From contig NZ_CP108529.1 in NCBI RefSeq assembly GCF_036002945.1, forward strand, positions 6,815,001 to 6,879,000: a stretch of DNA of 64,000 nucleotides. The letters are read 5' to 3'. Position numbers and translations under genes: made by a program. Positions 1 to 8,273 of this stretch are shown piece after piece. Under the pieces are notes generated by a model, which made no database searches, was not told where the DNA came from, and saw only the letters and a list, made by a program, of their open reading frames with translations. Origin of the DNA: Streptomyces sp. NBC_01224 (lineage in GTDB: Bacteria > Actinomycetota > Actinomycetes > Streptomycetales > Streptomycetaceae). Position 1 is the first letter of the stretch; every line of letters starts with the position of its first letter.

Positions 1-806
1 AGGGGGATCTGGACGCTGTCCTTGAGCTGCTGGCTCAGGGGTGCGCCGGCGGGGTACTCGCCGCCGTAGTAGACGGCCTTGGCGCCGGACTTCTTGACCT
101 TGGTGACGACGGCGTTGAAGTCGCGGTCGTCGGGGTTGACGTGGTCGGAGCCGACGATCTTGCCGCCGAGGGTGGTGAAGGTCGCCTTGAAGGAGGCGGC
201 GAGACCGGCGCCGTACGGCTTCTGGTCGTCGATGAGGTAGACCTGCTTGATCTTCGCGTCGTTGAAGAGGTACTTCGCTGCGAAGGCGCCCTGGATCTGG
301 TCCGTGGTGGCGGTGCGGAAGTAGGTCTTGTAGGGGCGCTTCTTGTCGCCGGTCTTCCAGTTCTCGCCCTGGGTGAGTTCGGTGCCCGTGTTGGCGGGGG
401 AGACCTGGGTGAGGCTGGCGTCGTTGAGCGGCTTCTGCATCGACTGGGAGACGCCGGAGTTCAGCGGGCCGACGACGCCGACGACGGTGTCGTCGTCGAT
501 GAACTTCTGGGCGTTCTGCTGGCCGACGGAGGGCTGTGCCTGGTCGTCGAGCGGCTTGACCTCGAACTTGATGCCGGGGACGGTCTTTTCCTTGTTCGCC
601 GTCTTGGCGGCGAGGTCCGCGGAGTTCTTGATGCCGAGGCCGAGGGCGGACAGGTCGCCGGTGATGGGCGCGTCGACGCCGATGACGACGGTCTGGGTGT
701 CGCCGCTGCTGCTCTTCTTGCTGTCGTCGCGCGACCCGCAGGCGGTGAGTGTCAGTGCTCCTGTGGTGAGCACTGTGGTGAGGATGAGCAAAGAACGGTG
801 TCGCAC
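1..806 (-). CDS. Branched-chain amino acid ABC transporter substrate-binding lipoprotein (3' end outside window)
   Basis: Periplasmic-binding-type protein of the LivJ/LivK family, which captures leucine, isoleucine or valine outside the membrane and delivers it to a LivHMGF transporter. The GTG start at 806 is preceded by a purine-rich site (GGGAAAGGA). The N terminus is basic, then hydrophobic, and ends in the lipobox LTAC at about residues 20-23, so it is a lipoprotein. After a Ser/Asp/Lys linker come VVIGVDAPITGD and later VVGVVGPLNSG, both typical of the type I binding fold. About 268 residues are visible of a usual ~400; the C-terminal lobe lies beyond the window. The transporter genes are expected downstream on the same strand, outside the window. 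The substrate is inferred from family only. Confidence 0.9.
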   Translation of the reverse strand, partial: MRHRSLLILTTVLTTGALTLTACGSRDDSKKSSSGDTQTVVIGVDAPITGDLSALGLGIKNSADLAAKTANKEKTVPGIKFEVKPLDDQAQPSVGQQNAQKFIDDDTVVGVVGPLNSGVSQSMQKPLNDASLTQVSPANTGTELTQGENWKTGDKKRPYKTYFRTATTDQIQGAFAAKYLFNDAKIKQVYLIDDQKPYGAGLAASFKATFTTLGGKIVGSDHVNPDDRDFNAVVTKVKKSGAKAVYYGGEYPAGAPLSQQLKDSVQIP

Positions 807-1392
807 GAAAGGTCCTTTCCCTGGCGCGGCCTCCTCTGCTTGAGGTGCCGTGTCGTTCGCCGGGCCGTACTGGTTGGTACAGGGCCGTGCTGCAGACGCG
901 CCCGGCGGCGCGGTGACTGGCGGTGACTCTAGGCGCAGGTGTGGGGGTCCGGGATGGGTCCGCCGCAGGATGTGACTGTCTTGTTATGCCCTTGAGCAAG
1001 GCTTGAGGTGGCTGTGCGGACATGTACGGCTTTTTGCCGGTCGGTGAAATGACCGCATCGTGAGAACGCGCAGCTCTGCTAAGGGGCTTGAGCTGATCTT
1101 GCTGCTGTCGCGTGTCGAGGGGTGAAGTGGACGTTATGAGGGCATGACGAGTCGCCCGGCGTCTGTGGGGCCGGGTTCCGAGTGCTGCGCGGAGACGTTG
1201 CGCATTGCGTACTTGTTACGCAGTGTTACATCGAGGTCGATGTGGTCGACGCGGTGTGGTGTGCGCGGGGTGCGTGTCGGGTGTGGCTGGGGTGCTGAGT
1301 TGGTCATACAACCAGCTTTGCGGTCAAGGGTGTTGGCCGGTTCGGTTGCTCAATGATGCCTTGAGTATGGGTGGTTGTGGGTGGGAATGGCG
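807..1392. other. Intergenic region upstream of the binding-protein gene
   Basis: About 590 bases between the binding-protein start and the thioesterase terminator hold no open reading frame with a convincing ribosome site and codon pattern. The region should carry the promoter of the binding-protein gene on the minus strand, but I see no clear -35/-10 pair. The one notable structure is a small inverted repeat, TGCGTA-N5-TACGCA, at 1206-1222, which might be an operator. A CGGTC/GACCG hairpin lies near 1040. Confidence 0.4.
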
Positions 1393-1424
1393 CTGCCCGG
1401 CCGGAATGCGGTCCGGCCGGGCAG
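1393..1424 (-). terminator. Terminator hairpin after the PaaI-type thioesterase gene
   Basis: Perfect 13-bp stem (CTGCCCGGCCGGA and its complement) around a 6-nt loop, about 37 nt beyond the thioesterase stop codon. There is no U tract, which is common for Streptomyces terminators. Confidence 0.8.
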
Positions 1425-1460
1425 TGGTGTCGGGGGTGTCGTGCGGTGCGTTTCGGTCGG

Positions 1461-1931
1461 TCAGGCGGCGTCGTTCTGCGGTGCGTTGCGGAGCATGCAG
1501 GTGAGGCGGGCGGTGCAGACCCGCTTGTCGTGCTCATCGGTGATGACGATCTCGTACGTGGCGGTGGAGCGGCCGCGGTGTACGGGGGTGGCGACGCCCG
1601 TGACGAGTCCGCTCCGTACCCCTCGGTGATGGGTGCAGTTCAGGTCGACACCGACAGCGAGCTTGGTGACGCCGCCGTGGAGCATGGAGCCGACCGAGCC
1701 GAGGGTTTCGGCGAGGACGGCGGAGGCGCCGCCGTGGAGCAGTCCGTACGGCTGGGTGTTGCCCTCGACGGGCATGGTGCCGACGACGCGGTCCGCGGAG
1801 GCTTCGACGATCGTGACGCCCATCCGCTCGCCGAGGTGGCCGGCGGAGAAGAGTGCGGGCAGGTCGACGCCGAGTGCGGCGTACTCGTCGATGATCTCCT
1901 GGGGGAACTTGGGTGCGGTGTGCTCGCCCAT
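1461..1931 (-). CDS. PaaI-family hotdog-fold thioesterase
   Basis: 156 residues, the usual length for a single-domain hotdog acyl-CoA thioesterase of the PaaI/YdiI group, which hydrolyses aromatic or medium-chain acyl-CoA esters in the cytoplasm. The family core is clear: QPYGLLHGGASAVLAETLGS at about residues 60-79, with the HGG segment on the central helix, and the strand pattern GVATPVHRGRSTATYEI near the C terminus. ATG start at 1931. It stands alone between the oxidoreductase gene on the same strand (about 100 nt upstream) and its own terminator. The true substrate cannot be told from sequence. Confidence 0.9.
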   Translation of the reverse strand: MGEHTAPKFPQEIIDEYAALGVDLPALFSAGHLGERMGVTIVEASADRVVGTMPVEGNTQPYGLLHGGASAVLAETLGSVGSMLHGGVTKLAVGVDLNCTHHRGVRSGLVTGVATPVHRGRSTATYEIVITDEHDKRVCTARLTCMLRNAPQNDAA

Positions 1932-2032
1932 GGGGTCCGGCTCCGATCGTCTGCGTGGTTCATAGCTTTATTGCTGTGTGCATCGTTCTTATCAGACGAC
2001 TGAGCGAACGCTTAGTGGGTTGTGGGTACGGG

Positions 2033-4324
2033 CTACCTCGGGACGGTCCGCTCCTGGATGTTCTCGAAACGCACGACGACGGACTTGCTTGCGGGGGTGT
2101 TGCTGGTGTCGGCGGTGGAGCCGAGGGGGACCAGCACATTGGTCTCCGGGTAGTAGGCGGCGGCGCAGCCCCGGGCAGTCGGGTAGTGCACGATGCGGAA
2201 GCCGGGGGCGCGGCGCTCCACCCCGTCCTTCCATTCGCTGACGAGGTCGGTGTACGCACCGTCGGCCAGGCCGAGGGTGCGGGCGTCGTCGGGGTTGACC
2301 AGGACGACGCGGCGGCCGCCCTTGATACCGCGGTAGCGGTCGTCGAGGCCGTAGACCGTGGTGTTGTACTGGTCGTGCGAGCGCAGGGTCTGCAGCAGCA
2401 GCCTGCCTTCGGGGAGCTCGGGGTACTCGACGGGTGCGGCGGTGAAGTTGGCCCTGCCGGTCGCGGTGGGGAAACGACGCTCGTCGCGTGGGGCGTGCGG
2501 GAGGGTGAAACCGCCGGGGTGTGCGACGCGGGCGTTGAAGTTCTCGAAGCCGGGGACGACGCGGGAGATGCGGTCGCGGATCGTCGCGTAGTCCTTCTCG
2601 AACTCCTCCCAGGGGGTGGCCGATCCGGGGCCGAGGACGGCGCGGGCGAGGCGGGCGACGATGGCGGGCTCGGAGAGCAGATGCGGGCTCGCCGGGGTGA
2701 GGTTGCCGCGCGAGGCGTGGACCATGCTCATGGAGTCCTCGACCGTGACGAACTGCTTGCCGCTCGCCTGGACGTCCTTGTCGGTACGGCCCAGCGTCGG
2801 CAGGATCAGCGCGCGGGTGCCGGTCACGGCGTGCGAGCGGTTGAGCTTGGTGGAGACGTGGACGGTGAGGCGGGCGCGGCGCATCGCCGCCTCGGTGACC
2901 TCCGTGTCGGGAGTGGCCGCGACGAAGTTGCCGCCCATGGCGAAGAAGACCTTGGCATCGCCGTCGCGCAGGGCCTGGATGGAGCGGACGACGTCGTAGC
3001 CGTGGTGGCGCGGTGAGGTGATCGAGAATTCCTTGTCGAGCGCGTCGAGGAATTCGGGTGCCGGCCGTTCGAAGATGCCCATGGTGCGGTCGCCCTGGAC
3101 GTTGGAGTGGCCGCGGACGGGACAGACTCCGGCGCCGGGGCGGCCGATGTTGCCGCGCAACAGAAGGAAGTTGACGACTTCGCGGATGGTCGGTACGGAG
3201 TGCTTGTGCTGGGTGAGGCCCATGGCCCAGCAGACGATGGTGCGCTTCGAGGCGAGGACCATCGCGAGGGCCTCTTCGATGGCGCCGCGGTCGAGGCCGG
3301 TGGCGGCGAGGGTCTGTTCCCAGTCGGCTCGGCGGGCCGCGGCCACGAACTCCTCGTAACCATGGGTGTGGTCCCGTACGAAGGCTTCGTCGACGGCGCC
3401 CTCGGTCTGAAGGATCATCTTGTTGAGGAGCCGGAAGAGGGCCTGGTCGCCGCCGATACGGATCTGCAGGAAGAGATCGTTGAGCGCGGCGCCCTTGATC
3501 ATGCCCAGCGGGGTCTGCGGGTTCTTGAACCGCGCCAGGCCGGCCTCGGGCAGCGGGTTCACCGAAATGATCTTCGCGCCCGCGGACTTGGCCTTCTCCA
3601 GGGCGGAGAGCATCCGGGGATGGTTCGTGCCTGGATTCTGCCCGGCGACGATGATCAGGTCCGCCTGGTGGAGGTCCTCCAGCGAGACGCTGCCCTTGCC
3701 GATGCCGATGGTCTCCGTCAGCGCCGAGCCGGAGGACTCGTGGCACATGTTGGAGCAGTCGGGGAGGTTGTTCGTGCCGAACTCGCGGGCGAGCAGCTGG
3801 AGCAGGAACGCCGCCTCGTTGCTGGTACGCCCCGAGGTGTAGAAGAGCGCCTCGTCGGGGGAGGCGAGCGCGCCCAACTCCTCGGCGATGATGCCGAAGG
3901 CGCGCTCCCAGGTCACCGCCTCGTACCGCTCGGCGCCCTCGGGGAGGTACATCGGCTGGGTGATCCGCCCCTGCTGGCCCAGCCAGTACCCGCTGCGCGA
4001 GGCGAGATCGGCGACCGGGTGCGCGGCGAAGAACTCGGGGGTGACACGGCGCAGCGTGGCCTCCTCGGCGACGGCCTTGGCGCCGTTCTCGCAGAACTCC
4101 GCCGTGTGTCGCTTGTCGCTCTCGGGCCAGGCGCAGCCGGGGCAGTCGAAGCCGTTCTTCTGGTTGACCTTGAGGAGGGTCTGCGCGGTGCGCCGCACGC
4201 CCATCTGCTGCTGGGCGATGAGCAGGCTGTGCGCGACGGCCGGCAGTCCGGCGGCGGCGCGCTGCGCCGGCTCGACCCGTGGCGCATCCTGGACCGGGTC
4301 ACCGGTGGGCGGCTTCGTGGCCAT
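2033..4324 (-). CDS. FdhF/YdeP-family molybdopterin oxidoreductase
   Basis: 763 residues, homologous to the formate-dehydrogenase-like YdeP group, which binds bis-molybdopterin guanine dinucleotide. I chose ATG 4324 (MATKPPTGD) because GGGGAG lies 8 nt upstream; the longer frame to 4498 runs into the polA promoter and looks noncoding. Near residue 60 is FDCPGCAWPE, the short Cys-x2-Cys motif of YdeP proteins in place of the four-Cys Fe-S motif of classical formate dehydrogenases. Later landmarks are CSNMCHESSG, GQNPGTNHPRM and a C-terminal molydopterin-dinucleotide-binding domain (from about residue 640). No selenocysteine codon is apparent. The physiological substrate is unknown; YdeP has been linked to acid resistance in enterobacteria. 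Divergent from polA, with 158 bp between the starts. Confidence 0.92.
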   Translation of the reverse strand: MATKPPTGDPVQDAPRVEPAQRAAAGLPAVAHSLLIAQQQMGVRRTAQTLLKVNQKNGFDCPGCAWPESDKRHTAEFCENGAKAVAEEATLRRVTPEFFAAHPVADLASRSGYWLGQQGRITQPMYLPEGAERYEAVTWERAFGIIAEELGALASPDEALFYTSGRTSNEAAFLLQLLAREFGTNNLPDCSNMCHESSGSALTETIGIGKGSVSLEDLHQADLIIVAGQNPGTNHPRMLSALEKAKSAGAKIISVNPLPEAGLARFKNPQTPLGMIKGAALNDLFLQIRIGGDQALFRLLNKMILQTEGAVDEAFVRDHTHGYEEFVAAARRADWEQTLAATGLDRGAIEEALAMVLASKRTIVCWAMGLTQHKHSVPTIREVVNFLLLRGNIGRPGAGVCPVRGHSNVQGDRTMGIFERPAPEFLDALDKEFSITSPRHHGYDVVRSIQALRDGDAKVFFAMGGNFVAATPDTEVTEAAMRRARLTVHVSTKLNRSHAVTGTRALILPTLGRTDKDVQASGKQFVTVEDSMSMVHASRGNLTPASPHLLSEPAIVARLARAVLGPGSATPWEEFEKDYATIRDRISRVVPGFENFNARVAHPGGFTLPHAPRDERRFPTATGRANFTAAPVEYPELPEGRLLLQTLRSHDQYNTTVYGLDDRYRGIKGGRRVVLVNPDDARTLGLADGAYTDLVSEWKDGVERRAPGFRIVHYPTARGCAAAYYPETNVLVPLGSTADTSNTPASKSVVVRFENIQERTVPR

Positions 4325-4452
4325 TTCGTGCTCCCCTTTGAGCAACTGCGAACCTGCGCTGTGCGCTGTACGCAGTGATGCGGTACGTGTTCCGCCTTCG
4401 ATCCTGTCACGAGGCACCGACAGAGCGTCCGGCGAGCCATGCCCGGTCGGGA

Positions 4453-4475
4453 TTGTCAGTGGTCCGTGGCAGGAT
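4453..4475 (+). promoter_or_regulatory. RecA-NDp/PafBC-type DNA-damage promoter of polA
   Basis: TTGTCAGTGG (4453-4462), 7 nt, then CAGGAT (4470-4475). The polA GTG begins 7 nt later, so the message is probably leaderless. The upstream box is identical to those before ogt and uvrB in this window. The match to the actinobacterial RecA-independent damage promoter (PafBC-dependent in mycobacteria) is from established knowledge. Confidence 0.75.
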
Positions 4476-4482
4476 CGGGGGC

Positions 4483-7194
4483 GTGGCTGAGACGGCATCG
4501 AAGAAGACGGCAGACAACCGACCGCGCCTGCTCCTGATGGACGGGCACTCCCTGGCGTACCGGGCGTTCTTTGCGCTGCCTGCGGAGAATTTCACGACAG
4601 GGTCGGGGCAGCCGACGAACGCGGTGTACGGCTTCGCGTCCATGCTGGCGAACACGCTGCGTGACGAGGCGCCGACGCATTTCGCGGTGGCGTTCGACGT
4701 CTCCCGCAAGACCTGGCGCTCGGAGGAGTTTCCCGAGTACAAGGCGAACCGCTCGAAGACCCCGGACGAGTTCAGGGGCCAGGTCGAGCTGATCGGTGAG
4801 CTGCTCGACGCGATGCACGCCGACCGTTTCGCGGTCGACGGCTTCGAGGCGGACGACGTCATCGCCACACTGGCCACGCAGGCCGAGGCGGCCGGCTTCG
4901 AGGTGCTGATCGTCACGGGTGACCGGGATTCGTTCCAGCTGATCACGGACAACGTCACCGTGCTGTACCCGACGAAGGGCGTCTCGGAGCTGACGCGCTT
5001 CACCCCGGCCAAGGTCGAGGAGAAGTACGGGCTCACGCCGCAGCAGTACCCGGACTTCGCGGCGCTGCGCGGTGACCCGTCGGACAACCTTCCGGGCATC
5101 CCCGGTGTGGGTGAGAAGACCGCGGCGAAGTGGATCAACCAGTTCGGTTCGTTCGACGAGCTGGTGGAGCGCGCCGAGGAGGTCAAGGGCAAGGCCGGGC
5201 AGAATTTCCGGGACCACCTGGACGCGGTGCGGCTCAATCGCAGACTGACCGAGATGGTCCGCGACGTGGAGCTGCCGAAGGCCCCGCAGGACCTGGCGCG
5301 CGCACCGTACGACCGCACCGCGGTGACGGGCGTGCTGGACGTCCTGGAGATCCGTAACCCGAGCCTGCGTGAGCGGCTGCTGGCCGTCGACCCGGGCGCG
5401 GCCGAGGACGAGACCCCGGCGCCCGCCGCGGGCATCGAGCTGGACGGTGCGGTGCTGGGCGCGGGCGAGCTGGCGCCCTGGCTCGCCGAGCACGGTGGGC
5501 AGCCGCTCGGCGTCGCCACCGTCGACACCTGGGCGGTGGGCAGCGGCACGGTCACCGAGATCGCGCTCGCCGCGGCCGACGGGGCGGCGGCCTGGTTCGA
5601 TCCCGCGGAGCTCGACGAGGGCGACGAGCAGGCGTTCGCCGCCTGGATCGCCGACGCGCGGCGGCCGAAGGTCATGCACAACGCGAAGAGCGCCATGCGG
5701 GTCTTCCCCGAGCACGGCTGGCAGGTCGACGGCGTCACGATGGACACCGCGCTGGCCGCCTATCTGGTCAAGCCCGGCCGCCGCTCCTTCGCGCTGGACG
5801 CGCTGGCGGTGGAATATCTGGGCAGGGAGCTGGCCCCCGCGGCGGCGTCCGACGGCCAGCTGGCCTTCGGCGCGGACGACCGGGCCGAGGCCGACGCCCT
5901 GATGACGCAGGCCCGCGCGGTCCTGGATCTGGGCGATGCGTTCACCACCCGGCTGGCAGAGGTCGGCGCGACCGATCTGCTGCACGGCATGGAGCTGCCG
6001 ACGTCCGCCCTGCTTGCCCGTCTGGAGCGGCACGGCATCGCCGCCGACCGGGCCCATCTGGAAGGCATGGAGCAGCAGTTCGCCGGTGCGGTGCAGCAGG
6101 CGGTGAAGGAGGCGCACGCCGCGGTCGGCCGCGAGTTCAACCTCGGTTCGCCCAAGCAGCTCCAGGAAGTCCTCTTCGGCGAGCTGGGCCTGCCCAAGAC
6201 GAAGAAGACGAAGACCGGGTACACGACGGACGCCGACGCCCTGGCCTGGCTCGCCGCACAGACCGAGCACGAGCTGCCGGTCATCATGCTGCGCCACCGC
6301 GAGCAGGCGAAGCTGCGGGTCACCGTCGAGGGCCTGATCAAGACGATCGCGGCGGACGGCCGTATCCACACCACGTTCAACCAGACGGTGGCGGCGACCG
6401 GCCGGCTTTCCTCCACCGACCCGAACCTGCAGAACATCCCGGTCCGTACGGACGAGGGCCGGGCCATCCGCCGGGGCTTCGTCGTCGGCGAGGGCTTCGA
6501 AACGCTGATGACGGCCGACTACAGCCAGATCGAACTGCGCGTGATGGCCCACCTCTCCGAGGACGCGGGTCTGATCGAGGCGTTCACCTCCGGCGAGGAC
6601 CTGCACACGACGGTCGCCTCGCAGGTCTTCGGCGTCGGCAAGTCGGCCGTCGACCCGGAGATGCGCCGCAAGATCAAGGCCATGAGTTACGGACTCGCGT
6701 ACGGGCTCTCCGCGTTCGGCCTATCCCAGCAGCTGAACATCGAGGCGGGCGAGGCGCGCGGCCTGATGGACACCTACTTCGAGCGGTTCGGCGGAGTGCG
6801 TGACTATCTGCACCGCGTGGTGGAGGAGGCCAGGGCCACCGGCTACACGGAGACGGTCTTCGGTCGTCGCCGCTACCTCCCCGACCTCAACAGCGACAAC
6901 CGCCAGCGCCGCGAGATGGCCGAGCGCATGGCGCTCAACGCACCGATTCAGGGCACGGCCGCGGACATCGTCAAGGTCGCCATGCTGCAGGTCGACCGGG
7001 CGCTGACCGAGGCGAAGCTGAAGTCCCGGATGCTGCTCCAGGTCCACGACGAAATCGTCCTGGAGATCGCCGAGGGCGAGCGGGCACAGGTGGAGGAGAT
7101 CCTCCGCCACGAGATGTCCACGGCCGTGCAGTTGCGCGCCCCGCTGGATGTATCGGTGGGTGTCGGTACGGACTGGGAGTCCGCAGCGCACTGA
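4483..7194 (+). CDS. polA: DNA polymerase I
   Basis: 903 residues from GTG 4483 (VAETASKKT), which is placed for leaderless translation from the promoter just upstream. It fills gaps and removes RNA primers and damaged strands. Domains in order: 5'-3' exonuclease (about residues 10-290, with GDPSDNLPGIPGVGEKTA), a proofreading-like domain (about 320-510), and polymerase (about 530-903) with motif A ADYSQIELRVMAHLSE, motif B RRKIKAMSYGLAYGLS and motif C LLQVHDEIVLE. The middle domain lacks the catalytic acidic residues: where E. coli has DTET there is VDTWAVG, and motif II reads MHNAKSAMRVF with no Asp. It should therefore have no 3'-5' proofreading, as in other actinobacterial Pol I. Confidence 0.98.
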   Translation: MAETASKKTADNRPRLLLMDGHSLAYRAFFALPAENFTTGSGQPTNAVYGFASMLANTLRDEAPTHFAVAFDVSRKTWRSEEFPEYKANRSKTPDEFRGQVELIGELLDAMHADRFAVDGFEADDVIATLATQAEAAGFEVLIVTGDRDSFQLITDNVTVLYPTKGVSELTRFTPAKVEEKYGLTPQQYPDFAALRGDPSDNLPGIPGVGEKTAAKWINQFGSFDELVERAEEVKGKAGQNFRDHLDAVRLNRRLTEMVRDVELPKAPQDLARAPYDRTAVTGVLDVLEIRNPSLRERLLAVDPGAAEDETPAPAAGIELDGAVLGAGELAPWLAEHGGQPLGVATVDTWAVGSGTVTEIALAAADGAAAWFDPAELDEGDEQAFAAWIADARRPKVMHNAKSAMRVFPEHGWQVDGVTMDTALAAYLVKPGRRSFALDALAVEYLGRELAPAAASDGQLAFGADDRAEADALMTQARAVLDLGDAFTTRLAEVGATDLLHGMELPTSALLARLERHGIAADRAHLEGMEQQFAGAVQQAVKEAHAAVGREFNLGSPKQLQEVLFGELGLPKTKKTKTGYTTDADALAWLAAQTEHELPVIMLRHREQAKLRVTVEGLIKTIAADGRIHTTFNQTVAATGRLSSTDPNLQNIPVRTDEGRAIRRGFVVGEGFETLMTADYSQIELRVMAHLSEDAGLIEAFTSGEDLHTTVASQVFGVGKSAVDPEMRRKIKAMSYGLAYGLSAFGLSQQLNIEAGEARGLMDTYFERFGGVRDYLHRVVEEARATGYTETVFGRRRYLPDLNSDNRQRREMAERMALNAPIQGTAADIVKVAMLQVDRALTEAKLKSRMLLQVHDEIVLEIAEGERAQVEEILRHEMSTAVQLRAPLDVSVGVGTDWESAAH

Positions 7195-7203
7195 CGTGGC
7201 GGC

Positions 7204-7262
7204 GCCGGACGGGCCCCGGGGGTTTGTTCAGACACCCCCCGGAGGAATTAGGCCCGTCCGGC
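7204..7262. terminator. Bidirectional terminator between polA and the DUF4184 gene
   Basis: Outer 12-bp perfect stem (GCCGGACGGGCC at 7204-7215 with 7251-7262) enclosing a second CCGGGGG/CCCCCGG stem. It follows the polA stop and overlaps the stop codon of the convergent gene, so it can serve both. Confidence 0.85.
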
Positions 7263-8087
7263 GACCGAGGGTACGCAAGCGTGCGAGCGCCGCAGCCGTA
7301 TCCACGCCCCGTACAGCACCAGACCCACCGCCAGTCCCGCCCCGGCGCCGAAGCAGGCGGTCGGGATGATGTCCAGCGGGGTGTCGATGTGCCCGAAGTA
7401 GGCATACCAGCGGGCGCACCGGTGCACGACGCCGAGCAGGACGCAGACGCTCAGCAACGCCCCCGCCGACCACCGCCCCCGACGGCCCAGCACCGGCACG
7501 GACGGCGGGACCGGGCGCGCCCCGGTCCGCCGCAGCCCCGAAGCCGTGAACCAGGCGAGCACGGCCAGTGCCACCGCCGAACTGCCGTACTGCACCATCT
7601 GGAACACGGGGAACCCGCCGACGCTCCCGTCGAGCACCGGCATCAACCGCACACCCCACCGGTCGTGATGGGTGAAGGCGTCCCAGACGACATGAGTGGC
7701 GGACCCGATGACCGCCGACAGCACGAACCACGCACCGTCCCGGACACCCCACGCCCCTGGGCCGGATCCGCGCCGCTGCCCTCGCACGAACGCATGCACC
7801 CGTCCCTGCCAGGCCCTCGGCAGCAGTGCCACCGACGGTTCGCGCAGCAGTAGCCACAGCGCCACCACGGCCGCGGTGATCAGCACATCGACCGTGAACA
7901 CGCCCCACACCGAGTGGGTGATCCGCCCGAATTCCATGGCGCCCGGGATCGCGGTGTCCGCGTAGTACGTCATGTCGGGGGCGAACGAACCCGCGACGAG
8001 GGCAGAGGCGAGGAGCGGCCCGCGCGCCGTTCCGTCCCGCCGCATCCCCGGTAGCACGGCCGCGGCATGACTGAGTGTGAACGGCAT
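7248..8087 (-). CDS. DUF4184 family integral membrane protein
   Basis: 279 residues from ATG 8087. The start is set by the family-specific N terminus MPFTLSHAAAV; the longer frame to 8285 has no homologous look. After a conserved FAPDMTYY segment come about five or six hydrophobic helices with histidines in HVVWDAFTHHDRWG, a pattern shared with membrane proteins related to the YdjM/metal-dependent hydrolase group. The biochemical role is not known. Convergent with polA; divergent from the lytic transglycosylase gene, sharing a 186-bp upstream region. Confidence 0.85.
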   Translation of the reverse strand: MPFTLSHAAAVLPGMRRDGTARGPLLASALVAGSFAPDMTYYADTAIPGAMEFGRITHSVWGVFTVDVLITAAVVALWLLLREPSVALLPRAWQGRVHAFVRGQRRGSGPGAWGVRDGAWFVLSAVIGSATHVVWDAFTHHDRWGVRLMPVLDGSVGGFPVFQMVQYGSSAVALAVLAWFTASGLRRTGARPVPPSVPVLGRRGRWSAGALLSVCVLLGVVHRCARWYAYFGHIDTPLDIIPTACFGAGAGLAVGLVLYGAWIRLRRSHACVPSVAGRA

Positions 8088-8135
8088 GGCGGCAAGTATG
8101 CGTGAGCCGCCGTCACCTGCCCGACGACCGCCGTA

Positions 8136-8206
8136 CAACTTGCTGTCCGGAACGTGAAAAACAGGTAAGAACCGGTCAGTGCACGGTGTTCCGGCGGCAC
8201 AAGTTG
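8136..8206. promoter_or_regulatory. Long imperfect inverted repeat in a divergent promoter region
   Basis: CAACTTGCTGTCCGGAAC (8136-8153) is repeated in inverse orientation as GTTCCGGCGGCACAAGTTG (8188-8206), separated by 34 nt. The outer CAACTTG/CAAGTTG and inner CCGGAAC/GTTCCGG arms are perfect. It sits between two divergent genes and could be a double operator or a transcribed hairpin; no regulator is identified. Confidence 0.5.
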
Positions 8207-8273
8207 CCGTAGGGTCGCCTGAGTCCTGGCGCTGGGGAGCGCGGACAGCCGTCGAAGGGGAGGGGCCAGACGT

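Noticed and set aside
8088..8273. c-di-AMP riboswitch before the lytic transglycosylase gene
   Set aside because: Such switches often precede wall-hydrolase genes in Streptomyces, but I cannot find their conserved core in these 186 nt.
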